A stretch of 64,000 nt of DNA from Promineifilum sp. Its GTDB lineage: Bacteria; Chloroflexota; Anaerolineae; Promineifilales; Promineifilaceae. This document shows, piece after piece, positions 33,940 to 45,358 of this stretch. The translations under genes and the position numbers were made by a program. Position 1 is the stretch's first letter. Every line of letters begins with the position of its first letter. The notes beneath the pieces are model-generated. The model was not told the origin of the DNA. It searched no databases and was given only the letters and a program-made list of their open reading frames with translations. The DNA lies in assembly GCA_017983515.1 (NCBI GenBank), contig JAGOBF010000003.1, positions 62,001-126,000 of the forward strand, read 5' to 3'.

Positions 33940-35016
33940 TCAGGCCGAGTGTGGGTCACTCACTTCGAGGCCGTAACGCTCGATCGCCTCCTCCAGAATG
34001 CGAATAATCAGTTGCTCAAACGTCCAGCCGTCGGCCTGTGCCTCCAGCGGCAGATCGGAATAGCCGGGATTTAGCCCCGGCAGCGGGTTGATCTCCAGGA
34101 TGTAGGGCTTGTTGTTATCGTGGGCATCGAGGCGGAAGTCGATGCGGCCGACGTCGAAGCAGCCCGTGACGCGGAACGTGGCCGCGGCCAGCCAGTTCAA
34201 CTCGTGAACCGTCTCCTCGGGCAGCGGGGCCGGGCAGAGATAATGGAAAGTGTGGACGAGTTCGGTCTTGATGCGGCTGGTGTAGATGCCGCCTTCTTCG
34301 GCCGGATAGCGGCTCATGTCCACTTCCAGCGGCGGAAAGAAGTGCAGGCCGCGCGAGATGCGCCGCGCTTCCCGATCATCGGGCAGACGGCGGGCCACCG
34401 GCGCGGTCAGATTGCCTACCATCCCCACGGTGACTTCGCGTCCCTCGATGAAATGCTCCACGAGGATGGGCTGGTCGTAGATTTCGAACTGGAGGCGCAA
34501 TTGGTTGCGTAGTTGCTCCTCGTTGTGGACGACGGACTCGGCGGTCACGCCCATGCCCGTCCCCTCGCGGCTGGGCTTCACGAACAGGGGGAATTGCATG
34601 TCGGGGTCCAGCGGCTCATGGGCGCGCTCGAACGTCTGGAAGACGGGCGTCGGCAGACTGTGATACCACAGCACGCGCTTGGTCATCGGCTTGTCGAGGG
34701 CCAAGGCCAGCGTCAGCGGCCCGGAGGCAGTATAGGGAATGCGCAGCATCTCCAGGATGGCCGGCACCTGTGCCTCACGCGAATCGCCCCAGTGCCCCTC
34801 GCAGATGTTGAAGCAAATATCGGGCTTAAGCTTGGGCAGCGTCTCGAAAAGCGTGAGGTCGCCTTCCAGGAAGCTGGCCTGGTGGCCGCCGGCTTCCAGA
34901 GCGTCGATGATAGCCTGAATAGTCTCCTCGGAGTCCAGGTCATCCCAGCGATCGGCGGGCATCCCCGGCCAGGTGGGTGCGTTTTTCTGCAAGTTCGCCA
35001 ATACCGCGACGCGCAT
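33940..35016 (-). CDS. D-Ala-D-Ala ligase-like ATP-grasp enzyme
   Basis: 358 residues from MRVAVLANLQKN. The fold is the ATP-grasp of Ddl: an N-terminal domain with CFNICEGHWGDSREAQVP (compare the Ddl segment VFNL.EG..GE), the ATP-binding FVKPSREGTGMGV, and the metal-binding end FRLDAHDNNKPYILEINPLPGLNPG. It could join two D-amino acids or, given the LysW-like gene 27 bases downstream, load an amino group onto a carrier. No mur or van genes are nearby. GAGGAAC precedes the ATG ending at 35016. Confidence 0.8.
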   Translation of the reverse strand: MRVAVLANLQKNAPTWPGMPADRWDDLDSEETIQAIIDALEAGGHQASFLEGDLTLFETLPKLKPDICFNICEGHWGDSREAQVPAILEMLRIPYTASGPLTLALALDKPMTKRVLWYHSLPTPVFQTFERAHEPLDPDMQFPLFVKPSREGTGMGVTAESVVHNEEQLRNQLRLQFEIYDQPILVEHFIEGREVTVGMVGNLTAPVARRLPDDREARRISRGLHFFPPLEVDMSRYPAEEGGIYTSRIKTELVHTFHYLCPAPLPEETVHELNWLAAATFRVTGCFDVGRIDFRLDAHDNNKPYILEINPLPGLNPGYSDLPLEAQADGWTFEQLIIRILEEAIERYGLEVSDPHSA

Positions 35017-35104
35017 AGTTCCTCGCTCTGTTCCTAAGGGCTTCGACCCCATTCAGGGGTCGTCGAACAGGCGATATTGTAACGCAACTGCGGAAAAGGG
35101 GTAC

Positions 35105-35482
35105 TTATGTCAGGTAGGTGCGCAGGATGGATTGCAGTTCGCGCACGTCAAGCGGTTTGGCCAAATATTCGTCGCAACCCGCTTCCAGGCAGCGCTCGCG
35201 GTCGCCAAGCAGGACGTTGGCCGTGGTGGCGATCAGCGGGATGGACGCCAGCGTTGTGTCGCTTTTCAAGCGCTGGGCCAATTCGAAGCCGTTGAGGCCG
35301 GGGATGTTGATGTCGAGCAGGATCAGATCGGGCGGATCGCGCTGGACCATTGCCAGGGCCGTCAGGCCGTCGGCCGCGGCCGTAAAGTCGTGCTTTTCCC
35401 CCTCGACGATGCGCGATACCAGGCGCATATTGCTATCGTTGTCTTCGATACACAGAATTCGCTTGCGCGCCATCTGCCTCAC
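35105..35482 (-). CDS. Stand-alone response regulator receiver
   Basis: 125 residues, a single CheY-like receiver with no output domain. The phospho-acceptor is Asp57 (LILLDINIPGLNG); the acidic pair lies in CIEDNDSN, and the conserved Thr and Lys in IATTAN and YLAKPL. It sits 53 bases after the five-GAF histidine kinase and is its obvious partner. The in-frame ATG at residue 4 (MARKRIL) may be the true start. Confidence 0.93.
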   Translation of the reverse strand: MRQMARKRILCIEDNDSNMRLVSRIVEGEKHDFTAAADGLTALAMVQRDPPDLILLDINIPGLNGFELAQRLKSDTTLASIPLIATTANVLLGDRERCLEAGCDEYLAKPLDVRELQSILRTYLT

Positions 35483-35535
35483 TCCTTGGACTGTATATCC
35501 ATTTTAATGATAATATGGCCGGTTATCGTTACGGA

Positions 35536-38500
35536 CTACATTACAGCGTCGAGCGATTCGGCGAACTCGTTCGGCCGGACGGGAATGGTGAAGCTGAATG
35601 TGCTGCCGCTGCCGGGGCGGCTATCCACCCAAATGCGGCCGCCGTGATATTCGACCAGGCTTTTGCTGATTGACAGCCCCAGGCCCGTGCCGCTGATCGA
35701 TTCGCGCCGGCCGGCATCGATCTGGCTGAAATATTCGAAGATGCGCGCCTGATTTTCCGATGTGATGCCGATGCCGGTGTCGGCCACGCAGAACAGCAGG
35801 TTGCCGGCGTCCTGCCGGATGCTGACGGTGATGCCGCCGTAGTCGGTGAACTTGATGGCGTTGCCGATGATGTTCCACAGCACCTGACGGATGCGGGTGC
35901 GGTCGGCCATCAGTGGGGCGATCCCGTCGGCGATTTCCAGCCGCAAATTCAGCCCCTTTTGAGCGGCCAGCGGCGCGGCCGTCGCCATCAGTTCCTCGGC
36001 CACGCGCCGCACGTCGAACTCGTCATAGATCAGTTCCAGCCGTCCGGCCTCGATCTTGGACATATCGAGGATGTCGCCGATGATGTCGCTCAGGTGGTGG
36101 CCGCCGTTGCGGATGAGTTGCAGGTCCTCGATCATGCGCTCGGTCAGATCGCCATCGATGCCCATCAGCAGGACGTCGGCAAAGCCGATGATCGAGTTCA
36201 GCGGCGTGCGCAATTCGTGGCTCATGCGGGCCAGGAAGTCGGTCTTCAGCCGGTCAACCTCGCGCAGTTTCTCGGCCATCTCCAGTTGCTCGGCGAAGTA
36301 CAGGGCGTTTTGAGTGGCAACGGCCAACTGGGCGGCCAGAATCTTGTAGACCTGGCGATCATCGGGCAGGAAACGGCCCACCTTGTCCGACTGCACGTCG
36401 AGAACGCCCAGCAGCCGGTCGCCGATGATGAGGGGGATAGCCATCTCGGAGCGCGTGTCCGGCAGGAGGACGTGGGGCAGGAAGTCGGTCGAGTGCCGCG
36501 TGTCGCGCACAAGGATCACGTCGCGCTCGCGGGCGGCCCGGGCAACGATGGAACGGGCGCTGACCGGTATCTGACGTCCCTCGCGGGCCATCTGTCGCCC
36601 GATTTCGCCGGCCCCGGCGCGCAAGGTGAGCACAGTCTTATCGTCGTCGAGCAGATAGATGTGGCTATGGTACAGGTCGAAATTCTCTTTGGTCAAGTCG
36701 GCGGCGGCGGCCAGCAGGCGATCCACGTCGAGCGTGGCGGCGGTAGCCAGGCTGACGTCGGAGACGGCGCGCAGCTCGGCCGACAGACGTGCCTGCGCCG
36801 CCAACGCCGCTTCCGTGCGGGCCAGCGCCGCCTGCTGGGCCAGATAGGCGCGCCGGCCGGCGACGGTCGCCGCCAGCGGCTCGTGCAGCCGTCGCAGGAT
36901 GAACGCTTCATCGGCCGTCAACTCGTGGGAATCGGGCCAACCCAGTGTGAGGACGCCCTGCCAGCGGCCGGCTCGCCGCAGGGGCATAACCACGGCGGCG
37001 CGGCGGCCTTCGCGCGTCATCTGGGCGCGCATCGCCTGATCGAGGCGGTTGTCGCGCCGCGCGCTTTCGATGATGAGCAGTTCGCGCGGCTTGTCCAGCC
37101 ACAAGGCACTGATAGGCATCAAGTCCAACGGCAACGGTTTGGCGTCAGTGAGCGGCTCCGCTTGTCCGTCGCGCACTCGGCCGGCGCGCTCCGCCATCCA
37201 TGGGCCGTCGGGCTGGGCCGACAGATAGACGAGTTCCAGCTCGGGCGGCTCGCTCCAGGGCACGCCGCCGGCCAGAGACAGGAGGATCTCGTCTTCGGTG
37301 GTCGCCAGAGAAAGGTCGGCCTCGACGCGGGACAGAACCTCCAGTTGCCGGGAGCGCGTCCGCACTACTTCGACCAGTTGCTGGTTGGACAGGGTGACGG
37401 CCAGTTGGGTAGCCATCGACTGGAAAATACGCCGGTCGTGGATCGTGAACCGGCGCGCTTCGGGCCAGGTCAGTTCCACCAGGCCAACCCAGCTATCGCG
37501 CACGCGCAGGGGCAGCAGCACTGCGGCCCCGACTCCCATCGATTCATAGAGGGCGCGCAGCATGCCCGTGACACGCTCATCAACGCCGGCCTCTTCGATG
37601 AGAATCGGCTCGCTCCGACCGGCGGCCCAGGCGCCGTCGATGTCGATGTCGGGCAGGTGGAACCGTTCGCCCGGCCGGTAGCCGCCGCTGGCCTCGTTTT
37701 GGGCCGGATCGCGCCACGTGGCGGCGACGGTTGACCAGCGCGGCCGCCGGTCTTCGTCGCTGTCGACGACGGACAGCGAGACGAGAGACGGCGCCTCGGC
37801 CAGCCCGGAATGGACGATGGCCCCGACAATATCAGGCGCGTTTTGAGCGGCATTGAGCGCCGCGCTCAGGGTGAATAGCTGCTCGGCATCGCGTCGCGCT
37901 TCCTCTGTCTGGTTAAACAGGCGCGCGCGCTGAATGGCCGTGGCCGCCTGATAAACGATGGTCTCCGCCAGACTCAACTGGTCGTCGGACAGTTCGATGC
38001 CCTCTTCAACGACGTCGAGGCCGACGGTGCCGATCACTTCGTTTTCCACAACCAGAGGCAAGATGAGGATCGTCTTCACGCCGCGCTGGCGCAACACGTC
38101 GTGGGCCGAGGCCGTCAGCGGATTCTCGGTGGCCTGGGGCACGACGATAGGCCGCCGTTCGGCGATAGCCATCTGAGTGGCCGGGTTGTTCTCCAGGGGG
38201 ATGAAGAATCCAACCGCGCTGTTGGTGTTGAGGCTGCCGGAGCGGTCGGCGACCACGGTGAGTCCCGTGCGCTCCTCGTTGAGGATGGCAATGCCAACCT
38301 GCTGAATCGACGTCGCTACGGCTAATTGGTTGACGACGAGTTGCAGGCTGGTTGTCAGGTCGGTCGAGGCGGCAATAGCGGAGACGATGCGATTGATGAG
38401 GGCCAGCTCTTCCTCACGCTGCTGGGCCTCCATCAGCGCTTCTTCCGCTTGGCGGGTCAGGCGCAAGTTTTCCAAATGCGCGCCGAGCTGGCCGGCCACG

Positions 38501-39846
38501 GCCGTCACCAACTCGCGGGCCCGGGGGGAATTGGCTGTCGCCTGGCCTAGCTCCAGATAGCCGATGGACGTCCCGTGAACGGGAATCGGCTGGCGCACGA
38601 CGGCCGTGCCCCGGGCGGCGGGCGAGGAAGCGCTCTCGAACGGCTCGACGGAACCTTTGGCGATGAACTGGCTCCAGCTGTCGCGCGTCTGGGCCTGGGC
38701 TCGTCGGGACATCTGCTCGCGAGTTTGGGTGATTTCGGTAAACAGACGCGCGTTTTCCACGGCCGTCGCCAACTGCGCGGCCAGTAAGCTGAAGGCTTCC
38801 AGGCTGTCCGTCGCCGGGCCATCCGGCGTGTCGCTTTGCAGGTCAAGTGTGCCGATGACGTTATCCTCGAAGATCATCGGGATAGAAATCTCCGATCGGG
38901 TTTCCGGCAGTAGCGTATTGGGCAAGAAGAGCGGACTTTGGCGCGCGTGGGCTACGACGATGGGTTGGCGGCCGGCGGCGGCGGCCCCATTGATCGAACC
39001 GGGGCCGACGGGCAGGCGATGTCCCCGCCGCAGGAGTTCGACGCCCGCCTCGCCCGTGGCAGCGTGGAGGATTAGTTCATGGGTTGTTGGGCCGAGCAAA
39101 TAGACCTGAACGTGATAGAGCTGAAATTGCGCGCGGATGAGATTCACCGCGTCGGACAACATTGTGTCCAGGCTCTGGATGCGCGAGATCTGCCGGCCGA
39201 CGGCCGCCGCCATAGCCAGTACCTGTGTGCGTTCCTCGAGCTGTCGCTGCAGGATGACCCGAGTTTGCTCCAGCTCGTCACGGGCGGCGCGGACTAATTC
39301 ATAGGATTCGACCGTCCGCCGCAGCGTGTAATTGAGTAAATAGGCAAAGATGGCGGCCGCCACGCCGATGATCAGGATTTCGACCAGCGTGAGCGATGCG
39401 GCGGTCCATTCACTGAGGGCGAAGATGGGCACGAGTGTGCCTAACCCGGCAATCGACGCCGACAACGCGCCGCGCCGGCCCAGGAACCAGCCCATCACCA
39501 GTACGAGAATCCCGAACCAGGCAACGGCCGATAACGCGGTCAGTACATTTTGGCGGCCAGACAGGACGGGCAAGATGAGCAAGGCCAGGTAGCCGGCCGC
39601 AAACAAACTCAACAAGGCCCCAACCGCGACCCGCGTGTATCCGACGCGAGGCAACAGCAGGCCGGCCAGCCCGGCGGCCAGAAACAGCAGCATGGCGCCG
39701 AGCCAGGCCCATCCACCCACCAGCCCCCCCAGCATGTCGATGGAAATCGATACCAGCACCCCGACGATTAAGGCCATCGACACGACGTGGAGCAGCCCGC
39801 GCCGAACCGGCGAGCTGGGCCTTTGCGCGGCGGGATCAGTGATCAT
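35536..39846 (-). CDS. Hybrid-sensor-like histidine kinase with five GAF domains
   Basis: 1436 residues. About six N-terminal membrane helices (15-175) precede a coiled region and five GAF-type domains (roughly 215-370, 480-645, 650-830, 835-1010 and 1020-1190). HisKA has His1210 (MSHELRTPLN) and the HATPase shows NIIGNAIKF, ADTGIGI and GTGLGLSI. GAF1 and GAF5 share the PDTRSE/PETRSE-IP block. It is anchored to the membrane and probably senses several small ligands or redox states, then phosphorylates the receiver next door. It overlaps the upstream 7TM-GAF gene by 11 bases. Confidence 0.93.
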   Translation of the reverse strand: MITDPAAQRPSSPVRRGLLHVVSMALIVGVLVSISIDMLGGLVGGWAWLGAMLLFLAAGLAGLLLPRVGYTRVAVGALLSLFAAGYLALLILPVLSGRQNVLTALSAVAWFGILVLVMGWFLGRRGALSASIAGLGTLVPIFALSEWTAASLTLVEILIIGVAAAIFAYLLNYTLRRTVESYELVRAARDELEQTRVILQRQLEERTQVLAMAAAVGRQISRIQSLDTMLSDAVNLIRAQFQLYHVQVYLLGPTTHELILHAATGEAGVELLRRGHRLPVGPGSINGAAAAGRQPIVVAHARQSPLFLPNTLLPETRSEISIPMIFEDNVIGTLDLQSDTPDGPATDSLEAFSLLAAQLATAVENARLFTEITQTREQMSRRAQAQTRDSWSQFIAKGSVEPFESASSPAARGTAVVRQPIPVHGTSIGYLELGQATANSPRARELVTAVAGQLGAHLENLRLTRQAEEALMEAQQREEELALINRIVSAIAASTDLTTSLQLVVNQLAVATSIQQVGIAILNEERTGLTVVADRSGSLNTNSAVGFFIPLENNPATQMAIAERRPIVVPQATENPLTASAHDVLRQRGVKTILILPLVVENEVIGTVGLDVVEEGIELSDDQLSLAETIVYQAATAIQRARLFNQTEEARRDAEQLFTLSAALNAAQNAPDIVGAIVHSGLAEAPSLVSLSVVDSDEDRRPRWSTVAATWRDPAQNEASGGYRPGERFHLPDIDIDGAWAAGRSEPILIEEAGVDERVTGMLRALYESMGVGAAVLLPLRVRDSWVGLVELTWPEARRFTIHDRRIFQSMATQLAVTLSNQQLVEVVRTRSRQLEVLSRVEADLSLATTEDEILLSLAGGVPWSEPPELELVYLSAQPDGPWMAERAGRVRDGQAEPLTDAKPLPLDLMPISALWLDKPRELLIIESARRDNRLDQAMRAQMTREGRRAAVVMPLRRAGRWQGVLTLGWPDSHELTADEAFILRRLHEPLAATVAGRRAYLAQQAALARTEAALAAQARLSAELRAVSDVSLATAATLDVDRLLAAAADLTKENFDLYHSHIYLLDDDKTVLTLRAGAGEIGRQMAREGRQIPVSARSIVARAARERDVILVRDTRHSTDFLPHVLLPDTRSEMAIPLIIGDRLLGVLDVQSDKVGRFLPDDRQVYKILAAQLAVATQNALYFAEQLEMAEKLREVDRLKTDFLARMSHELRTPLNSIIGFADVLLMGIDGDLTERMIEDLQLIRNGGHHLSDIIGDILDMSKIEAGRLELIYDEFDVRRVAEELMATAAPLAAQKGLNLRLEIADGIAPLMADRTRIRQVLWNIIGNAIKFTDYGGITVSIRQDAGNLLFCVADTGIGITSENQARIFEYFSQIDAGRRESISGTGLGLSISKSLVEYHGGRIWVDSRPGSGSTFSFTIPVRPNEFAESLDAVM

Positions 39847-41857
39847 AGCCGTTACTCCCGTCTATTTCCAGGCGAATGCCCGTATCGCGCGCTTCCAGAG
39901 CGCGCGAGAGTTCAGTGACGGCGGTGCGCATCGCGCCGTCGATATCGGTCGTCTGAGCGATCTTGCGATTGATGGCATTGATCAGGGCGGCCTGGTCCGC
40001 TTCCTGCTGAATCTGGGTCACCAGCCGGGCGTTGCGCAGGGCCACGGCCAGCTGGCCGGCAATGGTCTGCAAGAGTTGAGAATCTTCTGCGCCCAGCCCG
40101 CCGACTTCATTGTCCTGGGCGTCGAGCACGCCCAGGACTTGCTCGCCGTAGGTGATCGGCACGGCCAGTTCGGAGCGAGTGTCGGGTAGCAGTCGGTTCG
40201 GCAGCCAGTTGGAATCGGCATTGACATCGGGGACGATCACCGGTTGGTTGGTCGAGTAGGCCCGTCCGACGAGCCCCTGATCCGGCAGGAGCATGTGGCC
40301 CATCACCAGCATGGCCTGCCCCGCCTCGCCTGTGCCGCCGACCATGCGCAAGGCATTGACGGTTTCATCCCACAGGTAAACATGGACGTGGTAATAGGCC
40401 AGGGCATCGCGCAGCTGTCGCACGACTTCATTCACCAGACGGGATTGATCGAGGATAGTCGATAGCTGGCGGCTGATGGTCGCGCTGATCTCCAGCGCAC
40501 GGGTGCGTTCGGTCACATGCATTTCCAGCTGTTTCCGTTCGACCTCCAGGACGCGCGACAGATTGCGCGAATAACGCAGCAACGTGCGGATATCACGCCG
40601 GGTGGCTACCAGAGCCATCATGAGCATTCCGGCGGTCATGGCCACACTCAGCAACAGATAGACCAGGGAGTATATGTCTCGCTGGAAGGGCGGCGATTGG
40701 GCCGGGGAAACCAAGACAAGCCCGACGACGCCCACGACGATCACCAGGATAGTCAGGCGCAGCGGCAACAGGACGGCGGCGAAGGCGGCCAAGGCGACCA
40801 GATAGAATCCCACTACGGGCGACAGACCACTGACACGCAGATCGAGCAAGGTAAGGCCCAGGTAGACGGCCGTCAGGCCCACGGCCCGCACGATGTAGTC
40901 GCCTTCGCGCCAGATCGTTATGCCCAGCAGGAACAGATAGAGCAGGATATAGGCCACGGCCAGCGGCCGGGTTGACGGATGGCCGCGCAGCAATAGCGTT
41001 AATATCGGTACCAACGCCAGGAAAAACAACACGGACAGGCTGAGCGAGATCAAGTTAAGACTGCGCTCCTGCGTAGCCTGCGCCACTTGGGCGGGATCGA
41101 TTCGCGTCGTCTCCGTCATCGGCTCGCCCAGTTCGGGAACCAGATCGAACAGGTGGAGCCGGAACCAGCCCCAGGCGAACAGCACGGCGCTGACGGCAAA
41201 GGTGGGCACGGTAAGATCAATGTAGATGGGCAGATCGGCGGCCAGCCCGACCTGGTAGATGAGATTGCTGAGGATGGGCAGAATTGCGCCGGCGGCCACC
41301 ACGAGGGCCAATTTCCGCTGTGGGCCGGCCGAACGCAGCCAGACGCGAATGATGAGCAGGGTGGCGATAGTGACCAGCAGATACGAATAGATGACGTGGA
41401 CGTAAAAAGCGGGGCCGCGTTCGGTCTCGAAGACGACGAAATTACCCACGTCACGAACACCAGGATTGGCGTAGAGCAACGAGTGGGCGGGAGTCGTCCA
41501 GGCCAGGACGATCATAATCGCCGGCACCACCGATAGAAGAGTGACGGCCGACAAAGTGATACGATGCGAATAGCCCGCGTAGGTGAGGGCAAACAAAAGC
41601 CAGGCCACGGGCAGCAGGGCGATGCTGATCCACTCCAGCTTAACCCAGAACAACATAATTGCTGGGTCGGTGGTGATGAGTTCCAGGGCGTAGGTGTAGC
41701 ACCACCAGGCCGAGAGCAGCAGCAAGACGAAGAAGACGTCGCTGCCGGGGGCGGGTTGTTCGCGCCGGGCGGCATAGACTGCCAGCAGGCTTAGCACGAC
41801 GGCCGCGCCGATGATCGGCATCAGAAAGGGCGTAAATTGCAGGGCCAAACCGTCCAT
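39836..41857 (-). CDS. 7TM sensor protein with GAF domain but no kinase
   Basis: 673 residues. The first 245 residues are the seven-helix histidine-kinase N-terminal module (7TM). A second block of about six helices (about 270-430) and a coiled coil (440-470) follow. One GAF domain (about 480-630) has DTRSELAVPI, like GAF1 and GAF5 of the neighbouring kinase. The protein stops there, with no HisKA or HATPase. Its end overlaps the start of the five-GAF kinase, so it probably forms a receptor complex with that kinase. Confidence 0.85.
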   Translation of the reverse strand: MDGLALQFTPFLMPIIGAAVVLSLLAVYAARREQPAPGSDVFFVLLLLSAWWCYTYALELITTDPAIMLFWVKLEWISIALLPVAWLLFALTYAGYSHRITLSAVTLLSVVPAIMIVLAWTTPAHSLLYANPGVRDVGNFVVFETERGPAFYVHVIYSYLLVTIATLLIIRVWLRSAGPQRKLALVVAAGAILPILSNLIYQVGLAADLPIYIDLTVPTFAVSAVLFAWGWFRLHLFDLVPELGEPMTETTRIDPAQVAQATQERSLNLISLSLSVLFFLALVPILTLLLRGHPSTRPLAVAYILLYLFLLGITIWREGDYIVRAVGLTAVYLGLTLLDLRVSGLSPVVGFYLVALAAFAAVLLPLRLTILVIVVGVVGLVLVSPAQSPPFQRDIYSLVYLLLSVAMTAGMLMMALVATRRDIRTLLRYSRNLSRVLEVERKQLEMHVTERTRALEISATISRQLSTILDQSRLVNEVVRQLRDALAYYHVHVYLWDETVNALRMVGGTGEAGQAMLVMGHMLLPDQGLVGRAYSTNQPVIVPDVNADSNWLPNRLLPDTRSELAVPITYGEQVLGVLDAQDNEVGGLGAEDSQLLQTIAGQLAVALRNARLVTQIQQEADQAALINAINRKIAQTTDIDGAMRTAVTELSRALEARDTGIRLEIDGSNGYDH

Positions 41858-41911
41858 TTCCCTTTACTCGTAAGGGCCGCGCCTGCCACACGGCAAGACG
41901 CGAGCACAAGC

Positions 41912-43366
<1,455 letters not shown>

Positions 43367-43502
43367 GTATCCTCTTCCCTCAGCTGTTGATGACCTCAGC
43401 CGAATCCCTCGCCACTCCGACAAAGCCTGGCTCTCTCGAACCGGAACTTTGCGACCCCGGTGACGGCTAGTTCATTGTAGTGGTTAGGAGGCGATTGGCG
43501 GG

Positions 43503-43521
43503 TATGATTTCCGTGAAAATC
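43503..43521. repeat. Shared palindromic motif, copy 1
   Basis: TATGATTTCCGTGAAAATC in the gap between gatA and gatB. It matches 18 of 19 bases at 47783-47801. The core GATTTCC-GT-GAAAATC is a near-palindrome and is framed by GCGGG/CCCGC. Confidence 0.5.
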
Positions 43522-43566
43522 CCGCTCATTCAGCCCCCATCTGGAGCCCATTAACCTGACCGGCCG

Positions 43567-45036
43567 TCACTCGAGCGCCTCGGCGGGCACGACGGGAAGC
43601 CGGCGATGCCAGGGCTTGACGTGCTCATAAGCGTGGGCCACGTTGAGGATGCGCGCTTCCTGCAGCGTATCGCCAATGAGTTGTAGCCCAATCGGGAGCC
43701 CTTGGCTATCAAAACCGCAGGGCACGGACAGGCCGCAACTCGCGCTCAGGTTGAGCGGCAGCGTGAAGATGTCGGCCAGGTACATGTCCAATGGGTCGCC
43801 CGCCCGGTCGCCGATCTTGAACGCGGTGGTGGGGCTGGTGGGCGCGGCGATCACATCGACGGTCTCGAAGACACGCCTGAAATCCTCCCTGATGAGCGAG
43901 CGAACCTTCAGCGCCCGGCCGTAATATTCGTCGTAATACCCGGCGCTCAGGGCGTAAGTCCCCAGCATGATGCGCCGCTTGGTCTCCGGGCCAAACAGGG
44001 CGCGCGTTTGGCGTACTGTATCGATCATGTCCGCCCCAGCCACGCGCGGCCCGAAACGTGTGCCGTCGTAACGGGCCAGGTTGGCGGATGCTTCGGCCGG
44101 GGCGATAAGGTAATAGACGGGCAAGCCGTAACGAGTGTGGGGCAGGCTGATGTCGACGATCTCCGCCCCTAGCGCGGCCAGATCGTCGATGGCGGCGCGC
44201 ACGGCGGCCTCTACTTCCGGCTCGATGCCCTCGATAAAGTATTCGCGGGGCACGCCGACGCGCAGGCCGCGAATGTTTCCGGTGAGCGCTGCTTCGTAAT
44301 CGGGCACAGGGGCGTCGAGTGATGTGGAATCGCGCGGGTCGTAGCCGGCGATGGCCCCCAGCAGGGCGGCAGCGTCGGCCGCCGTGCGGCCAAACGGGCC
44401 GACCTGGTCGAGCGAAGAGGCGAAGGCGATGACGCCCCAGCGCGACACGCGGCCGTAGGTAGGGCGCACGCCGACCACCCCGCAGAATGACGCGGGCTGG
44501 CGCACGCTGCCGCCGGTGTCGGTGCCCAAAGCGCCGTAAGCCAATCCGGCGGCCACGGCCGCGGCGCTGCCGCCGCTGCTGCCTCCGGGAACCCGCTCGG
44601 GGGCCCACGGGTTGCGCGTGGTGAAATAGGCCGAGTTCTCGGTCGATGACCCCATCGCGAACTCATCGGTGTTGGTCTTGCCCAGGATGACGGCCCCCGC
44701 TTCGACCAGCCGGTCGACGGCAAAGGCGCTGTAGGGCGGGATAAAGCCCTCCAGAATCTTGCTGCCGGCGGTGGTCGGCGCGCCGGCCAGGCAGATCATG
44801 TCCTTGACGGCGACGGGCACTCCCAGCATGGGCGTGTCTTCGCCCGCGGCGCGACGCTGGTCGGCGGCGGCCGCCTGTTCCAGCGCCAGTTCGTCGGTCA
44901 CCGTTAGATAGCTGCGGATGGTGTTGTCGTGGGCCACGATGCGCTCCAGCATGGCCTGGGTGGCGGCCACGCTGGTGGTTTGGCCGCGACGCAGGGCATC
45001 GCGCAGTTCGGTCAGGGTGAGGGATGCGAGTTCCAT
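43567..45036 (-). CDS. gatA: Asp/Glu-tRNA amidotransferase subunit A
   Basis: 489 residues of the amidase-signature family. The Ser-cisSer-Lys triad is seen in VAVKDM (Lys), GGSSGGS (Ser) and GTDTGGSVRQPASFCG (nucleophile Ser). It releases ammonia from glutamine for GatB. It lies 5 bases after gatC and 200 bases before gatB on the same strand. Confidence 0.97.
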   Translation of the reverse strand: MELASLTLTELRDALRRGQTTSVAATQAMLERIVAHDNTIRSYLTVTDELALEQAAAADQRRAAGEDTPMLGVPVAVKDMICLAGAPTTAGSKILEGFIPPYSAFAVDRLVEAGAVILGKTNTDEFAMGSSTENSAYFTTRNPWAPERVPGGSSGGSAAAVAAGLAYGALGTDTGGSVRQPASFCGVVGVRPTYGRVSRWGVIAFASSLDQVGPFGRTAADAAALLGAIAGYDPRDSTSLDAPVPDYEAALTGNIRGLRVGVPREYFIEGIEPEVEAAVRAAIDDLAALGAEIVDISLPHTRYGLPVYYLIAPAEASANLARYDGTRFGPRVAGADMIDTVRQTRALFGPETKRRIMLGTYALSAGYYDEYYGRALKVRSLIREDFRRVFETVDVIAAPTSPTTAFKIGDRAGDPLDMYLADIFTLPLNLSASCGLSVPCGFDSQGLPIGLQLIGDTLQEARILNVAHAYEHVKPWHRRLPVVPAEALE

Positions 45037-45041
45037 GCGAG

Positions 45042-45344
45042 TTACTCGTCGAGGACGGACTGGATCAGGAATTGATTCTCGGCCGTGGCCGCGGCGTTGA
45101 ACAGGGCGTCTTCGGGGGCCAGGGAGGGGGTGATCACATCGTCGCGCATGATGTTGTGACGGGCGTCCCGTTCCGACCCATCATTTTGACCTGCATCGAG
45201 GTCGCCCAGATCCAGTTCGTTGAGCCGGGCGGCATAGTCGAGAACGGCCGAGAGTTGCGCGCCGTAATGCTCCAACTCATCGTCGGTCAGAGTCAGCCGG
45301 GCCAGGTCGGCGATCTTGAGAACATCGGCGCGGGTTAATGACAT
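45042..45344 (-). CDS. gatC: Asp/Glu-tRNA amidotransferase subunit C
   Basis: 100 residues. The start MSLTRADVLKIADLARLTLTDDEL and the spread of short helices match GatC, the small subunit that wraps around GatA and GatB. A central linker rich in Asp is longer than usual. It precedes gatA by 5 bases and follows the deformylase gene by 14. Confidence 0.93.
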   Translation of the reverse strand: MSLTRADVLKIADLARLTLTDDELEHYGAQLSAVLDYAARLNELDLGDLDAGQNDGSERDARHNIMRDDVITPSLAPEDALFNAAATAENQFLIQSVLDE

Positions 45345-45358
45345 GGTGAACTCCTCAC

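Noticed and set aside
35959..37734. 591-residue plus-strand frame
   Set aside because: Antisense to the five-GAF kinase, with biased composition (His, Gln, Val, Asp) typical of a shadow frame.
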